DNA of 64,000 nt, taken from assembly GCF_009834565.1 (NCBI RefSeq), contig NZ_CP019428.1, positions 4,650,001 through 4,714,000 on the forward strand, read 5' to 3'. The notes beneath the pieces are model-generated. The model searched no databases, had not been told where the DNA came from, and saw nothing but the letters and a program-made list of their open reading frames with translations. The stretch comes from Pseudomonas sp. R76. GTDB lineage: Bacteria; Pseudomonadota; Gammaproteobacteria; Pseudomonadales; Pseudomonadaceae. The position numbers and the translations under genes were made by a program. The number at the start of each line of letters is the position of its first letter. The stretch's first letter is position 1. Below, piece by piece: positions 53,520-64,000 of this stretch.

Positions 53520-54446
53520 ATGAAATCACCGACCCAGACCAACGCAATTGACTTCGACAGTGCCAAATTGCAACGCCTGGGGTTTGGTCAACCAGCCCTT
53601 CGTCCCCGCCGCCCCGTCACCTTCAACGAACTGCGCCAGCAACTGGGTCAGCAATTGCAGACCAGCCTGGAGCCGGAACGCATCCTTGGCCTGTTCTTTC
53701 GTGAGATCCAGCGTCTGGTGCCCTTGGACGCCTTGCAGTATCGCCATGAAGCCAGCGACCTGCGCCTGGAATTTGGCCATCGCGGCCACCACTCGGTGAG
53801 CTACACCTTGAGCCATGAAGGCGAGCATTTGGGCGAGCTGATATTCCGTCGCAACCAACGCTTGATGGACGACGAACTGAGCCAATTGGAAGCGCTGCTG
53901 GCCACCTTGCTCTACCCGATGCGCAACGCCCTGCTCTACCGCGCCGCCACACGCAGCGCACTGCGCGATCCGTTGACCGAAACCGGCAATCGCATTGCCA
54001 TGGACCAGACCCTGCAACGGGAAATCGACATGGCCCGGCGGCACATGAGCCCGCTGTCGTTGCTGATGCTGGACATCGATCACTTCAAGAATATCAACGA
54101 CACCCACGGCCATGCGGCCGGCGACAAGGTACTGCGCGCCGTGGCTGGCTCGATCAAAGGCCAGCTGCGCAACGTGGACATGGTGTTCAGGTTTGGCGGC
54201 GAAGAGTTTTTGATCCTGCTGTCGAACACCGGCCGGGATGCTGCCAGCATGGTCGGCGAGCGCTTGCGCCGGGCTGCACAGGCTCAGGATTATTGGGCGG
54301 ATGACACCAAGATTGAATTGACGGTGAGCCTGGGTTGCTCAACCTTGCTGGCCGCCGAGTCTGCCGACAGCCTGCTGCGCCGCGCTGACAGCGCCTTGTA
54401 CGTGGCCAAGCGCGAAGGCCGTAACCGCTTGGCAATGGCGGGGTAA
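53520..54446 (+). CDS. Diguanylate cyclase with N-terminal sensory segment
   Basis: The 308-residue protein makes c-di-GMP. It has a GAF-like N-terminal part (about 25-135) and a C-terminal GGDEF domain (about 145-306). The active-site loop is GGEEF, and an inhibitory RxxD site (RNVD) lies five residues before it, so product inhibition is expected. The DxxHFKNINDTHGH region is intact. There are no membrane segments, so it is cytosolic. A GTG at 53499 is an alternative start. Confidence 0.9.
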   Translation: MKSPTQTNAIDFDSAKLQRLGFGQPALRPRRPVTFNELRQQLGQQLQTSLEPERILGLFFREIQRLVPLDALQYRHEASDLRLEFGHRGHHSVSYTLSHEGEHLGELIFRRNQRLMDDELSQLEALLATLLYPMRNALLYRAATRSALRDPLTETGNRIAMDQTLQREIDMARRHMSPLSLLMLDIDHFKNINDTHGHAAGDKVLRAVAGSIKGQLRNVDMVFRFGGEEFLILLSNTGRDAASMVGERLRRAAQAQDYWADDTKIELTVSLGCSTLLAAESADSLLRRADSALYVAKREGRNRLAMAG

Positions 54447-54468
54447 ACACCCCGCCATCACGCGTGGA

Positions 54469-55281
54469 TCACGCCTCGCTGGCGACGCGTGCCTGACGCT
54501 CGCGAATCGCTACGGGCGCCGTATCCTTGGCTTTCTCATTCTCCAAGCGCATGCAACTTTCCAGAAACAGGAACATGTAGTCGTAGCTCTTGCACACGGC
54601 CTGGCGCAGTTCTTCCTGCAGGGTTTTACTCGGGTTCATCCCCGCCAGGGTGCAGATGATTTCCAGGGCTTCCCACGGGTGGGCGTCGTCGTACTGGGCG
54701 TGCATCTTCAGCCACTTCATCGCGCGCTTGCGATCTTCCTCAGGGAAGGCGGCCGCATACACGCCAGTAGAACACACCACGGCGGACCACTCCCCCGTCG
54801 CCCCTTCGATTGCGTAGTTGGTCGCAGCAATCGCCACGATCAACGAATCGGCCGAACTGGTATGCCAGCACCAGTGACTCAGTGCGTGTAATTCAGGCGG
54901 TACGTTCTGCGCTTGCAGCTCTTCAAGGCTGACGCCATGGGCGCGGGCCCAATGTACCCAGTAATCGGCATGGTTCAGTTCCACGCGAATATTACGCATC
55001 AGCCAGCGGCGCGCCATATCCTCCCCAGGATGGCGGGCAAACTTGGTCTTGGTCAGGTTTTGTGCCATGTACAAGGCAAACTGTTCCACCACTGGCCAGC
55101 CACCGATAAGGTAATGGCGCATGGTCTTGGCGCTGAGCGTGTTGTCACGCATGCGCTGATACAGTTCGTGCTCGACAACTCGGCGCTTGCTCTCGCTACA
55201 GGCCTGGATCAATTGTTGCGCCCAGGCAGGGTAACTTGAGGCTTCCATAAGCGGGCCGGTTCTGTTGAAGGTGTCGATCAC
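54469..55281 (-). CDS. TenA/PqqC-like haem-oxygenase-fold protein
   Basis: This 270-residue all-helical protein starts with GTG behind AAAGGAG. Features such as HELYQRMRDNTLSAKTMRHYL, RNIRVELNHADYWVHWARAHG and EGATGEWSAVV, with conserved His and Glu residues, fit the iron-containing redox/TenA-PqqC superfamily. The exact reaction is unknown. It is separated from the GGDEF-EAL gene by 45 bp on the same strand. Confidence 0.75.
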   Translation of the reverse strand: MIDTFNRTGPLMEASSYPAWAQQLIQACSESKRRVVEHELYQRMRDNTLSAKTMRHYLIGGWPVVEQFALYMAQNLTKTKFARHPGEDMARRWLMRNIRVELNHADYWVHWARAHGVSLEELQAQNVPPELHALSHWCWHTSSADSLIVAIAATNYAIEGATGEWSAVVCSTGVYAAAFPEEDRKRAMKWLKMHAQYDDAHPWEALEIICTLAGMNPSKTLQEELRQAVCKSYDYMFLFLESCMRLENEKAKDTAPVAIRERQARVASEA

Positions 55282-55326
55282 TGTAAGGCTCCTTTTAAAG
55301 TGTGATTGTACAGACCAGCAGTTGTT

Positions 55327-57789
55327 TCAGCGGAATGTGCCGGGCGCCTTGAATAACAGAGGCTGCGGCCGCACAGGTCGACACTGCAAGCTATCAAAGG
55401 TAAACAATTGCGGGCGTTCAATCAGGTAGCCCTGAGCGTAATCCACACCAATCTCAAGTAAAGCCTGTTCGATCTGTGGCGTTTCAACAAACTCTGCAAT
55501 TGTGCGCTTACCCATGACGTGGCCGATGTGATTGATCACTTCGACCATCGCGCGGTTAATCGGGTCGTCCAGCATATCCTTTACGAAACTTCCATCGATC
55601 TTCAGGAAGTCTACAGGTAAATGTTTGAGATAGGCGAATGAGGACATTCCGGCACAAAAGTCATCAAGTGAGAAATGACAACCTAACGCTTTGAGTTCAT
55701 TAATAAAACGAATGGCGCTACCTAAATTTGCAATAGCACTGGTTTCAGTTATTTCAAAACATATCATTGCCGGTGGAATGTTATAAGCCGCGAATTGCTC
55801 ACGTAAAAAACCGAGAAAATCGTCATCGCCAATGGTTATACCTGACAGATTAATCGCACACATCGCCAGTGGCCGGCCTGGCCGCTCGCGTAAACAGTTG
55901 GCGATAATCTTGAACACGTTCTCGACCACCCAGCGGTCCAGCGACGTCATCAGGCCGTAGCGCTCGGCCGCCGGGATAAAACTGTCCGGCAGAATGATCC
56001 GACCGGCTTCATCGTGCAGGCGCAGCAGAATTTCGATATGCCCATTGCCGCCATCGGTGTGCCCCAAAGGCGAAATTTCCTGCGCATACAGGCAAAACCT
56101 ATTCTCCTCCAAGGCCATGTGCAGGCGCTGCACCCAGGCCATTTCGCCGAAGCGCAGAGACAACTCCGAGTCATCGGCATGGTAGACCTGCACGCGGTTG
56201 CGGCCCTTTTCCTTGGCCATGTAACACGCCATGTCGGCGGCGCGCAGCGATGTTTCCAAGGTGGTCGGCGTCTGTGAGATATGCACCAGGCCAATACTGA
56301 CGGTGGTCATGAACGGCCGGCCTTTCCACACGAAATGCAAATTCTGCACGGTATGGCGCAGGCTCTCGGCGATTTTTTCCGCAACCGGTGCCGGGCAGTT
56401 CTCCAGCAGGATGCCAAACTCGTCGCCGCCCAAGCGCGCCAGGGTGTCGCCTTCGCGCAGGTCCGATTGCAGCAACGCGCAGATATGCCGCAGCAACTCA
56501 TCGCCCGCGGCATGCCCGCAGGTATCGTTGACCAGCTTGAACTGGTCCAGATCGAGGAACATCAAGGCATGTCGCGGGTTATGCTGGCGCGCTACCTGTT
56601 GCAGCACCTGTTCCAGGCGGAACTCGAATTCGCGACGGTTGGCCAGGCCCGTCAAGGCATCGTGGGTCGCCTGCCACGACAGGTTGGCAATGTATTGGCG
56701 CTCCCGGGTCATATCGTGCAGCACCAGCACCGCGCCACTGACCTTGCCGGCACTGCGGATCGGCGCGCCCACCAGCGTCACAGACACCGTGGTGCCGTCC
56801 ACCCGCTGGATCAGCTTGGAATGCTCGCTGCCGCCACTGAATTCGCCCTTGATAATGTGCTCGACCAGCGTAAATCCATCGGGCTCGGCGTTTTCATCAA
56901 GCAGGCTGAATAACGCCGCCAGGGGCAACCCTTGGGCCTGGGCCGTCGTCCAGTGGGTCAGCGCCTCGGCCGCCGGGTTCATGTAGGCGATGGCACCGTC
57001 GACATCGGTGGTGATCACGCCGTCGCCAATCGATTCCAGGGTAATCTGCGCCCGCTCTTTCTCCGCCTGCAGCGCGTTGGCGAACGCGTGGCGCTGGGCC
57101 AGCAATTTGTGCGTGCGCAGCAACGCCAGGGCAATCAGGCCCAGGGCGGTGGTCAGGTTGGTGATCAACAGCAGCCGCAGGATGACTCGCGAGCCCTCGC
57201 CCAAGGCATCGCTGAACGCCTTGGCGGCCGGCGTGACGCCATCGTTGATAGCGGTGATGCGTGCCTTCCAGTCCTTTACATCGCTGCTGCTGACCTGATT
57301 ACTGCTGATCGCCCGGTGCATCCCCCGGGCCAAGTCATCCAATTGCACCAGATAACTATCGCCCACGGTCCACAACTCGATGGCTTTTTCCAGGTAGCTG
57401 AAATGGCGAAAGTTGAGGTACAGCCAGATCAGGCTGGAAACGTCATCCGGGTGGTTGCCGCCCTTGAGGATCCCCTGGCGCGCCGCAGGCAGGTCGGGTG
57501 TGGGGCGGTCCAGCGCGATACGCAACTCATGCCCGCCTTGGGGCACGGCGATGGCTTGCTGGTACTTGAGGTAGGTGGCGGGGTCGCGATTATCGGCGTA
57601 AAGCGTCAGGTAGTAGATGGCGTCTTTCTGGCCCTTGGACCACAGGCTCTCGCCCGCCACATACCCGCGCACCGCTGAAAGCACGTAGAGACTGACGCAG
57701 CCTAACAATGCCTGGAACAGCACAACGGCGATAAAGGGCCAGACAATGCCCAGCAGCCGAGGCGTTCCGAGAGTACGCTTTTGCTTCAT
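55327..57789 (-). CDS. Dual GGDEF-EAL c-di-GMP signalling protein with membrane sensor and PAS
   Basis: The order in 820 residues is: TM1 (about 12-34), periplasmic sensor (about 35-200), TM2 (about 203-223), PAS (about 245-365), GGDEF (about 375-535) and EAL (about 550-795). The cyclase loop GGDEF is intact with a preceding RxxD (REGD). The EAL domain has the start motif EILLRL in place of EVLLR, plus INLSG, ITET, DDFCAGMSS and LKIDGSF. The metal and catalytic acids appear complete, so either or both activities could operate. It is probably an inner-membrane sensor controlling biofilm or motility. Confidence 0.92.
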   Translation of the reverse strand: MKQKRTLGTPRLLGIVWPFIAVVLFQALLGCVSLYVLSAVRGYVAGESLWSKGQKDAIYYLTLYADNRDPATYLKYQQAIAVPQGGHELRIALDRPTPDLPAARQGILKGGNHPDDVSSLIWLYLNFRHFSYLEKAIELWTVGDSYLVQLDDLARGMHRAISSNQVSSSDVKDWKARITAINDGVTPAAKAFSDALGEGSRVILRLLLITNLTTALGLIALALLRTHKLLAQRHAFANALQAEKERAQITLESIGDGVITTDVDGAIAYMNPAAEALTHWTTAQAQGLPLAALFSLLDENAEPDGFTLVEHIIKGEFSGGSEHSKLIQRVDGTTVSVTLVGAPIRSAGKVSGAVLVLHDMTRERQYIANLSWQATHDALTGLANRREFEFRLEQVLQQVARQHNPRHALMFLDLDQFKLVNDTCGHAAGDELLRHICALLQSDLREGDTLARLGGDEFGILLENCPAPVAEKIAESLRHTVQNLHFVWKGRPFMTTVSIGLVHISQTPTTLETSLRAADMACYMAKEKGRNRVQVYHADDSELSLRFGEMAWVQRLHMALEENRFCLYAQEISPLGHTDGGNGHIEILLRLHDEAGRIILPDSFIPAAERYGLMTSLDRWVVENVFKIIANCLRERPGRPLAMCAINLSGITIGDDDFLGFLREQFAAYNIPPAMICFEITETSAIANLGSAIRFINELKALGCHFSLDDFCAGMSSFAYLKHLPVDFLKIDGSFVKDMLDDPINRAMVEVINHIGHVMGKRTIAEFVETPQIEQALLEIGVDYAQGYLIERPQLFTFDSLQCRPVRPQPLLFKAPGTFR

Positions 57790-57860
57790 GAAGTCCCTTG
57801 CACATGCACAGCTGAATACGCACGCGAAAATCCGCTCCTGATAGCACAGCCTAGGCTAAT

Positions 57861-59678
57861 TCAGCGCACTTGTTGCAAATGCCCATAGAGTTTGGCGTAC
57901 AACCCGCCCTCTGCGATCAATTGCTGATGGTCGCCATCCTCGGCGATATGCCCGCCATCGAACACCAACACGCGGTCAGCCTGCTTCACCGCCGACAGCC
58001 GGTGCGCGATGATCAGTGTAGTACGCCCACTGAGAAACCGTGCCAGCGCCTGGTGCAGGTTGTATTCGGTCGCCGCATCGAGTGCCGAGGTGGCCTCATC
58101 CAGAATCACCACTTTCGGCTCAGCCAGCACCATCCGGGCGATGGCCAGGCGTTGGCGCTGGCCGCCGGAAAAACGCACGCCGGAGCGTCCGACCACACTG
58201 TCCAGGCCCAACGGCAATGCCCTGACGGTTGCGTCCAACTGGGCGATTTCCAGCGCCTGCCAGCATGCCTGGTCCGAACGCGTGCGGCCCATGGTCAGGT
58301 TGGCGCGCACCGTGTCGTTGAACAACGCCGGGTGTTGCAGCACCACGGCAACGTTCTCACGGATGGTCGCAAGGCCGATCTCCTGTTGGGTCGCGTCGCC
58401 AAAACGAATGCTGCCGGCCTGCGGTGTGTAGAGCCCGAGCAACAGTTGCACCAGGGTACTTTTGCCGCCGCCGCTGGCGCCCACAATCGCCACCTTCTCA
58501 CCCGGCGCAATGGTCAGGTTCAACTGGTTGAGCACCAGTTCTTCGCCGTAGCCGAAATCCAGCCCGCGCACCTCGATACCCACGGTCTCCCGCCCAGTGA
58601 ACGGGTCTGCGCCACCGGCGTATTGGGGTTCGTCGGCACGCGCCAGCAGCTCGTTGATCCGCGTCAGCGCGCCGCCTGCCGCGTAGAACGCATATTGCAG
58701 GTTCAGCAGTTGCTCCACCGGCCCGATCATGAACCACAGGTAGCTGAACACCGCGAGCATCTGCCCGATGGAGAGGTCAGAAAACAGCACCGTGAGCATC
58801 GCCGCCGCGCGGAAAATGTCGATTCCGAACTGAAACAACAAGCCACTGGCGCGGCTGGAGGCGTCGGTTTTCCATTGCGAGTGGATCGCGTAGTCGCGCA
58901 CTTCCTGGGCGCGCTGGCCCAGGCGCCCGAGGAAAAAGCCCTGGCGGTTGCCGGCACGCACTTCCTGGATGGCGTCGAGGGTTTCGGTCAACGCCTGGGT
59001 GAAGCGCGACGTGCTGTCGTTCTCCAGCTTCTTCAGGTGTTTGACGCGCTTGCCCAACTGCACCGTGGCGTAGATCACCAACGGGTTGAACAGCAGGATC
59101 AACAACGCCAGCTGCCAGTGCATCCACACCAGAATCGCCGAGGTGCCGACCAGGGTCAGCATGGCCACCAGGAAACGGCTGAGGGTTTCGCCGACAAACT
59201 TGTCCAGCGTGTCCAAATCCGTGACCAGGTGCGTGGTGACGGTGCCACTGCCCAGGCTTTCGTATTCGCCGAGGGAAATGCGCTTGAGCCGTTCAATCAG
59301 GCGCACCCGAATGCGGTACACGATGTCCTTGGCCAGCCGCGCAAACAACCGCGCCTGCACCACGTTGAACACCAGCGCGCCGCAACGCAGGCACAGCGTC
59401 ACCAGCAACATCAGGCCGATATAACCGGCAGCCTTCTGCCAGCCCAGGGGCAATGCGTTGTTCATCACCTTGAGCGCTGCGTCGCCACGGCCCAGCAGCA
59501 CTTCGTCTACCAGCAAGGGCAACAGCAATGGGATGGGCACACTGCACAGGGTCGCCAGCACGGCGACGCCATTGGCGATCCACAGGGATTTCTTGTGCCG
59601 CAGGGCCAGGCGGCGAATTTCTGCCCAGGTCAGTCGGTCGGTGCGTTGAGGTTGGTCTTGCCCAGGCGTGTCATGCAC
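57861..59678 (-). CDS. ABC transporter, fused permease and ATPase (exporter type)
   Basis: The 605-residue half-transporter has a six-helix membrane domain (about 35-320) and a C-terminal ATPase. Walker A is GASGGGKST near 400, the signature is FSGGQRQRLAIARM near 506, and LDEATSALD follows, with the H-loop in IIAHRLSAVKQ. It works as a homodimer to export lipids, drugs or peptides. Its 5' neighbour (the DsbA-like gene) ends 8 bp past its start, so the two overlap and are likely one operon. Confidence 0.9.
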   Translation of the reverse strand: MHDTPGQDQPQRTDRLTWAEIRRLALRHKKSLWIANGVAVLATLCSVPIPLLLPLLVDEVLLGRGDAALKVMNNALPLGWQKAAGYIGLMLLVTLCLRCGALVFNVVQARLFARLAKDIVYRIRVRLIERLKRISLGEYESLGSGTVTTHLVTDLDTLDKFVGETLSRFLVAMLTLVGTSAILVWMHWQLALLILLFNPLVIYATVQLGKRVKHLKKLENDSTSRFTQALTETLDAIQEVRAGNRQGFFLGRLGQRAQEVRDYAIHSQWKTDASSRASGLLFQFGIDIFRAAAMLTVLFSDLSIGQMLAVFSYLWFMIGPVEQLLNLQYAFYAAGGALTRINELLARADEPQYAGGADPFTGRETVGIEVRGLDFGYGEELVLNQLNLTIAPGEKVAIVGASGGGKSTLVQLLLGLYTPQAGSIRFGDATQQEIGLATIRENVAVVLQHPALFNDTVRANLTMGRTRSDQACWQALEIAQLDATVRALPLGLDSVVGRSGVRFSGGQRQRLAIARMVLAEPKVVILDEATSALDAATEYNLHQALARFLSGRTTLIIAHRLSAVKQADRVLVFDGGHIAEDGDHQQLIAEGGLYAKLYGHLQQVR

Positions 59679-60306
59679 AGGTGGCTCGCTCCAGCCATCG
59701 GGCGAGCAAAGGCGACAGCTCGGACAGCGGCTGGTAGCCGTTGGTCAGTAGCGCCAGCTGGCCATTACGCTCGGCCAACAGGGTCGGGAAACCGGCGATA
59801 CCCAGATCCTGCACCCAGGTGAAATCGGCGGCTGTGGCGGCATGCTGCTCGGCACGGTCGAACGCACCGGCGAACTCGATGCGCGGGATGCCCGCCTGCT
59901 CGGCCAGTTCGACCAACACGCTGGCGAGAGTCACGTCGCGGCCCTCGACATAAAACGCGCGCTGGATCAGCCCCAACAGCTTCCAGGCGCAATCCGGTGC
60001 CAGGCTGCGCGCGGTGACGATGGCCCGACACGCAGGCTCGGTGTCATAGACAAAGCCGTCGGGCAACGCGCCGTCACGCTTGAACGGCTGACCAGTGGCC
60101 TCGGTGACCGCCTGCCAGTGCTCAAGGATATAGCGCCGAGTGGTCGGCTCCAGCGCCGCACCGCTGCCGGTACGCAAGCCACCCACCACCAGGTGCAGCT
60201 CCACGCCTGCGGCCTGGGCCTGCTCGACCAACGCCTCGGCCACCGGGGCAAAGCCCCAGCACCAGGAACACATCGGGTCCATCACATAGAGCAGGCGCGC
60301 GGGCAT
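59671..60306 (-). CDS. DsbA-family/FrnE-like thiol oxidoreductase
   Basis: This 211-residue cytosolic protein has an active-site CSWC (C13 to C16) in MDPMCSWCWGF, with the thioredoxin-fold cis-Pro loop IAGFPTLL near 170. There is no signal peptide, so it is not a periplasmic DsbA. Its 3' end overlaps the ABC exporter start by 8 bp, and it starts 3 bp after the trhO stop; all three are probably cotranscribed. Confidence 0.87.
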   Translation of the reverse strand: MPARLLYVMDPMCSWCWGFAPVAEALVEQAQAAGVELHLVVGGLRTGSGAALEPTTRRYILEHWQAVTEATGQPFKRDGALPDGFVYDTEPACRAIVTARSLAPDCAWKLLGLIQRAFYVEGRDVTLASVLVELAEQAGIPRIEFAGAFDRAEQHAATAADFTWVQDLGIAGFPTLLAERNGQLALLTNGYQPLSELSPLLARWLERATCA

Positions 60307-60309
60307 GGG

Positions 60310-61251
60310 TCAGGCCTCGGAAGGGGTTTGCTTATAGTTAAAGCCAATCGGGTGCGGCATATTGCGGGCCTTGGCCAGCTCGATCTGCTTCTGCCGGTCA
60401 ATCGCGCTGCGGCGGGTCTTCTCCGGCAGCTTATCCCAGCAATGCGGGCAACTGATGCCGGCCACATAATGCTCGGACGCACGGTCTTCGACGCTGACCG
60501 GTGTACGGCACGCATGGCATTGATCGTAGTCGCCTTCGCTCAAGTCGTGGCGCACGGTCACACGGTTGTCGAACACAAAGCAGTCGCCCTGCCATTTGGT
60601 CTCTTCCTGGGGCACCTCTTCGAGGTACTTCAGGATGCCGCCCTTGAGGTGATAAACCTCGTCAAAGCCTTCGCTGAGCATGTAGCTCGAGGCCTTTTCG
60701 CAACGAATGCCGCCGGTGCAGAACATGGCGACTTTCTTGTGCTTGGCCGGGTCGAAGTTGGCTTTGATGTAGTCGGGAAATTCGCGAAAACTGGTGGTTT
60801 TCGGGTCGATTGCGCCTTCAAAGGTGCCGATCGACACTTCGTAGTCGTTGCGCGTGTCGATCAACAGCACTTCCGGGTCGCTGATCAGCGCGTTCCAGTC
60901 CTGCGGGTCGACGTAGGTGCCGACTTGTTTGTTCGGGTCGACGCCTTCGACGCCCAGGGTCACGATCTCTTTTTTGAGCTTGACCTTGGTGCGGTAGAAC
61001 GGCTGGTCGTCGCAGTACGACTCTTTGTGGTCGATGTCGTCCATGCGTGGGTCGTTTTTCAGCCAGGCCATCAGGCCGTCAATGCCTTCGCGGCTACCGG
61101 AAACGGTGCCGTTGATGCCTTCTTCGGCGATCAGCAAGGTGCCTTTGATGCCGTTGTCGACCATCGCCTGCAGCAGTGGCTCGCGCAGGGCGACGTAATC
61201 CTCGAGGGTGACGAACTTATACAGTGCCGCCACGACGATCGGTTGAGTCAT
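60310..61251 (-). CDS. trhO: tRNA uridine(34) hydroxylase, rhodanese-type
   Basis: TrhO (YceA) makes 5-hydroxyuridine at tRNA position 34 using prephenate or oxygen-dependent chemistry. The 313-residue protein has an N-terminal domain, then a rhodanese domain with the catalytic Cys178 in [14 protein letters not shown]-terminal zinc-binding segment (CDQC-like cysteines, [11 protein letters not shown] and [10 protein letters not shown]) follows. All of these match the family. The start at 61251 is well supported by the usual [14 protein letters not shown]. Confidence 0.93.
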   Translation of the reverse strand: MTQPIVVAALYKFVTLEDYVALREPLLQAMVDNGIKGTLLIAEEGINGTVSGSREGIDGLMAWLKNDPRMDDIDHKESYCDDQPFYRTKVKLKKEIVTLGVEGVDPNKQVGTYVDPQDWNALISDPEVLLIDTRNDYEVSIGTFEGAIDPKTTSFREFPDYIKANFDPAKHKKVAMFCTGGIRCEKASSYMLSEGFDEVYHLKGGILKYLEEVPQEETKWQGDCFVFDNRVTVRHDLSEGDYDQCHACRTPVSVEDRASEHYVAGISCPHCWDKLPEKTRRSAIDRQKQIELAKARNMPHPIGFNYKQTPSEA

Positions 61252-61369
61252 GGGTGTTCTCTCCAGGTGGCTACCCTCGTAAGGGGTGAACCGGATGCAA
61301 AAAAAACGCGCCGGCTAAGCGGCGCGTTGCGGATTCTAACAAATGCCGGGTGTCAGAGACACCTGATCA

Positions 61370-61666
61370 TTAATCATGCCCGCCGGCGCAGGTCGGCGAG
61401 GCCGGGGCTGCGTCGATTTTCGCCCATTCTTCAGGCGTGTAGGTATGCAGCGCCAACGCATGAAACTCGCTCATAAGGTCACCCAGGGTGGCGTAGGCCG
61501 TCTGGTGGCGCTTGACGCGGTTAAGCCCCTCGAACTGCTGGCTGACCAGCACGGCCTTGAAGTGGGTCTGCAACCCACGGCTGTGCATATGGCTTTCGTC
61601 CAGCACGTTCAAGTGTTGCGGGCTCAAGGCGGTGAGCGCCGTTTCGATACGCTGTTGCATGGTCAT
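61370..61666 (-). CDS. bolA: BolA-family protein
   Basis: This 98-residue protein shows the BolA fold: LNVLDESHMHSRGLQTHFKAVLVSQQFEG, with the conserved HSR-like region (shown here as DESHMHSRG), and LVSQQFEGLNRVKRHQ with the basic RVKRHQ loop. It likely pairs with a monothiol glutaredoxin in iron-sulfur handling. It is close to trhO on the same strand. Confidence 0.88.
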   Translation of the reverse strand: MTMQQRIETALTALSPQHLNVLDESHMHSRGLQTHFKAVLVSQQFEGLNRVKRHQTAYATLGDLMSEFHALALHTYTPEEWAKIDAAPASPTCAGGHD

Positions 61667-61672
61667 TCCTGC

Positions 61673-62191
61673 TTACTTCTTCTTGGCCGGTGCAGCGGCT
61701 TTAGGTGCCAGCTCGTTGGTCATGTCTTCCAACAGCTTGTTCACCACCGGCACGGCGCTTTCCAGCTTGGCTTGGGTCATCTGGGCCGATTGTTGAGTCA
61801 ATTGCGGCATTTTTTCCAGGACTTTCTTGCCCAGTGGCGACTGGTAGAACGCAACCAGGTCCTTGAGCTCGGATTCGCTGAAGTTAGTGGTGTAGAGCTT
61901 GACCATGTCCGGTTTCAGCTTCGGCCAGCCGATAGCCTGGTCCAGAGCGGCGTTAGCCTTGGCCTGGTAGCTGTCCAGCACGGACTGCTTGGCGGCAGGC
62001 GCCTTGGTCTGTTCGAAACGCTGGGCAAACATTTGCTGCACTTGCATGTACACCGGCGTACCCAGCTTGTCAGCGTGGGCCAGGGTAAGGAAGGCTTCGG
62101 CACTGGCGTTATGGCTGGCGGTATCGGCAAACACTTGGCCGCTGGCGCAAACCAGAGCAACCGCGGTACAGATGGCACGAAGACGAGTCAT
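61673..62191 (-). CDS. DUF2059-containing exported protein
   Basis: The 172-residue protein has a signal peptide (residues 1-22, ending VFA) and a helical DUF2059-type domain (MVKLYTTNFSESELKDLVAFYQSPLGKKVLEKMPQL; the core is FSESELKDLVAFY). It ends with a Lys/Ala-rich tail. The function is unknown. It is encoded 6 bp upstream of bolA and probably cotranscribed. Confidence 0.87.
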   Translation of the reverse strand: MTRLRAICTAVALVCASGQVFADTASHNASAEAFLTLAHADKLGTPVYMQVQQMFAQRFEQTKAPAAKQSVLDSYQAKANAALDQAIGWPKLKPDMVKLYTTNFSESELKDLVAFYQSPLGKKVLEKMPQLTQQSAQMTQAKLESAVPVVNKLLEDMTNELAPKAAAPAKKK

Positions 62192-62384
62192 CGAGTTTCC
62201 TTTCTAGCAGGCGAGGTATTACCCCCAAGGGCGGCTATTCTGCGCCTAAAAAACGAAATGTCTCAACCCCACCCCTTATTGGGCCGGGTTTTGCGGGACT
62301 TGGGCCGGGTGAAAAGTCTTTTATGGAACCCCACTGGCCCATCACGGCCTAAACTGCGCAAACGAACCTGAAGGAGTGTGCCCG

Positions 62385-63773
<1,389 letters not shown>

Positions 63774-63849
63774 ACTCAGGTTTTTGATCTGCTGTTGATG
63801 TGCTTTTGATCTTGATCTTGATCTCAGGCGCCCCGTCAACCACGCTGGC

Positions 63850-63954
63850 CGCACGCAGGCTTGAATCCGTGGGTAACCCGGCAGGACGCCGGGTTAGCCG
63901 CGCTGGGCCAAGGATGGCCCATCGCGGCGGCCCACGGATTCAAGCCTGCGTGCG
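63850..63954. repeat. Folded intergenic repeat element with three nested hairpins
   Basis: A perfect 24-bp inverted repeat (63850-63873 and 63931-63954, starting CGCACGCAGG) encloses two more hairpins: AACCCGGC...GCCGGGTT at 63875-63896, and GGGCCA...TGGCCC at 63905-63920 within a GCCGCG/CGCGGC stem. The sequence continues to the window end with GTGAGCGAGGTGCCGAGTGGTGG-type DNA seen from memory in many Pseudomonas intergenic repeats. No gene is seen between 63774 and 64000. Confidence 0.8.
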
Positions 63955-64000
63955 GGCACACCGAAGCGTGAGCGAGGTGCCGAGTGGTGGGGCGAGGACT

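Noticed and set aside
57870..61476. Plus-strand frames of 650 and 544 codons
   Set aside because: Both lie antisense to strongly supported genes (ABC exporter, DsbA-like, trhO) and have no family motifs.

Overview
The window looks like a chromosomal segment of a fluorescent-group Pseudomonas. It has high GC and Pseudomonas-type small families (DUF6124, DUF2790, DUF2986). Intergenic inverted repeats of the kind scattered through P. fluorescens genomes are present, and the cyanate operon, fumC, trhO, bolA and lldD are readily recognised. Identifications rest on reading motifs and on remembered family sequences; no search was run.

Layout. 1-9.0 kb (minus): a two-partner secretion locus, with an outer-membrane transporter followed by a giant filamentous-haemagglutinin-like exoprotein whose 3' end lies left of the window. 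9.3-16.9 kb: a flavin monooxygenase-like enzyme, a DUF6124 gene behind a structured leader, GNAT acetyltransferases, small orphan proteins, msrA, and a KaiC-like ATPase paired with a stand-alone receiver protein. 17.0-20.2 kb: a less GC-rich patch of orphan small genes, ending in a secreted protein built of 21-residue Cys repeats. 20.4-24.3 kb: a cyanate locus, cynR diverging from cynT-cynS-DUF2790-amidohydrolase; CynT lacks a canonical zinc-ligand Cys. 24.3-30.8 kb: a lipoprotein, a DeoR regulator, a NudK-DUF4406 fusion, DUF2986, a GlxA-type regulator with a cysteine hydrolase, and an MHS-type transporter. 30.9-35.4 kb: pxpB-pxpC, a VOC protein, a LysR regulator and a YeeE/YedE transporter. 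35.5-38.8 kb: marR, a truncated isochorismatase-family gene and an MFS exporter, then dmeR-dmeF with G-tract operators, and DUF1289. 38.8-43.8 kb: an exported nuclease, TetR with a hotdog thioesterase, MFS with TetR, and LysR. 44.1-48.4 kb: a LysR regulator divergent from an RraA/HMG-aldolase-like protein, an aminotransferase and a dicarboxylate/amino-acid symporter, which together suggest a catabolic route. 48.5-64 kb: a DUF3857/transglutaminase protein, tRNA-Asn, LysR with lldD, two c-di-GMP proteins, a TenA/PqqC-like protein, an ABC exporter, a DsbA-like protein, trhO, bolA, a DUF2059 protein and fumC. A folded intergenic repeat closes the window.

Most functions are housekeeping or accessory metabolism. 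The most interesting items are the Cys101 loss in CynT beside an AtzC-like amidohydrolase, the aldolase-aminotransferase-symporter set, the Cys-repeat secreted protein, the DUF6124 leader structure, the NudK-DUF4406 fusion and the KaiC-receiver pair. I see no complete mobile element, CRISPR array or prophage.
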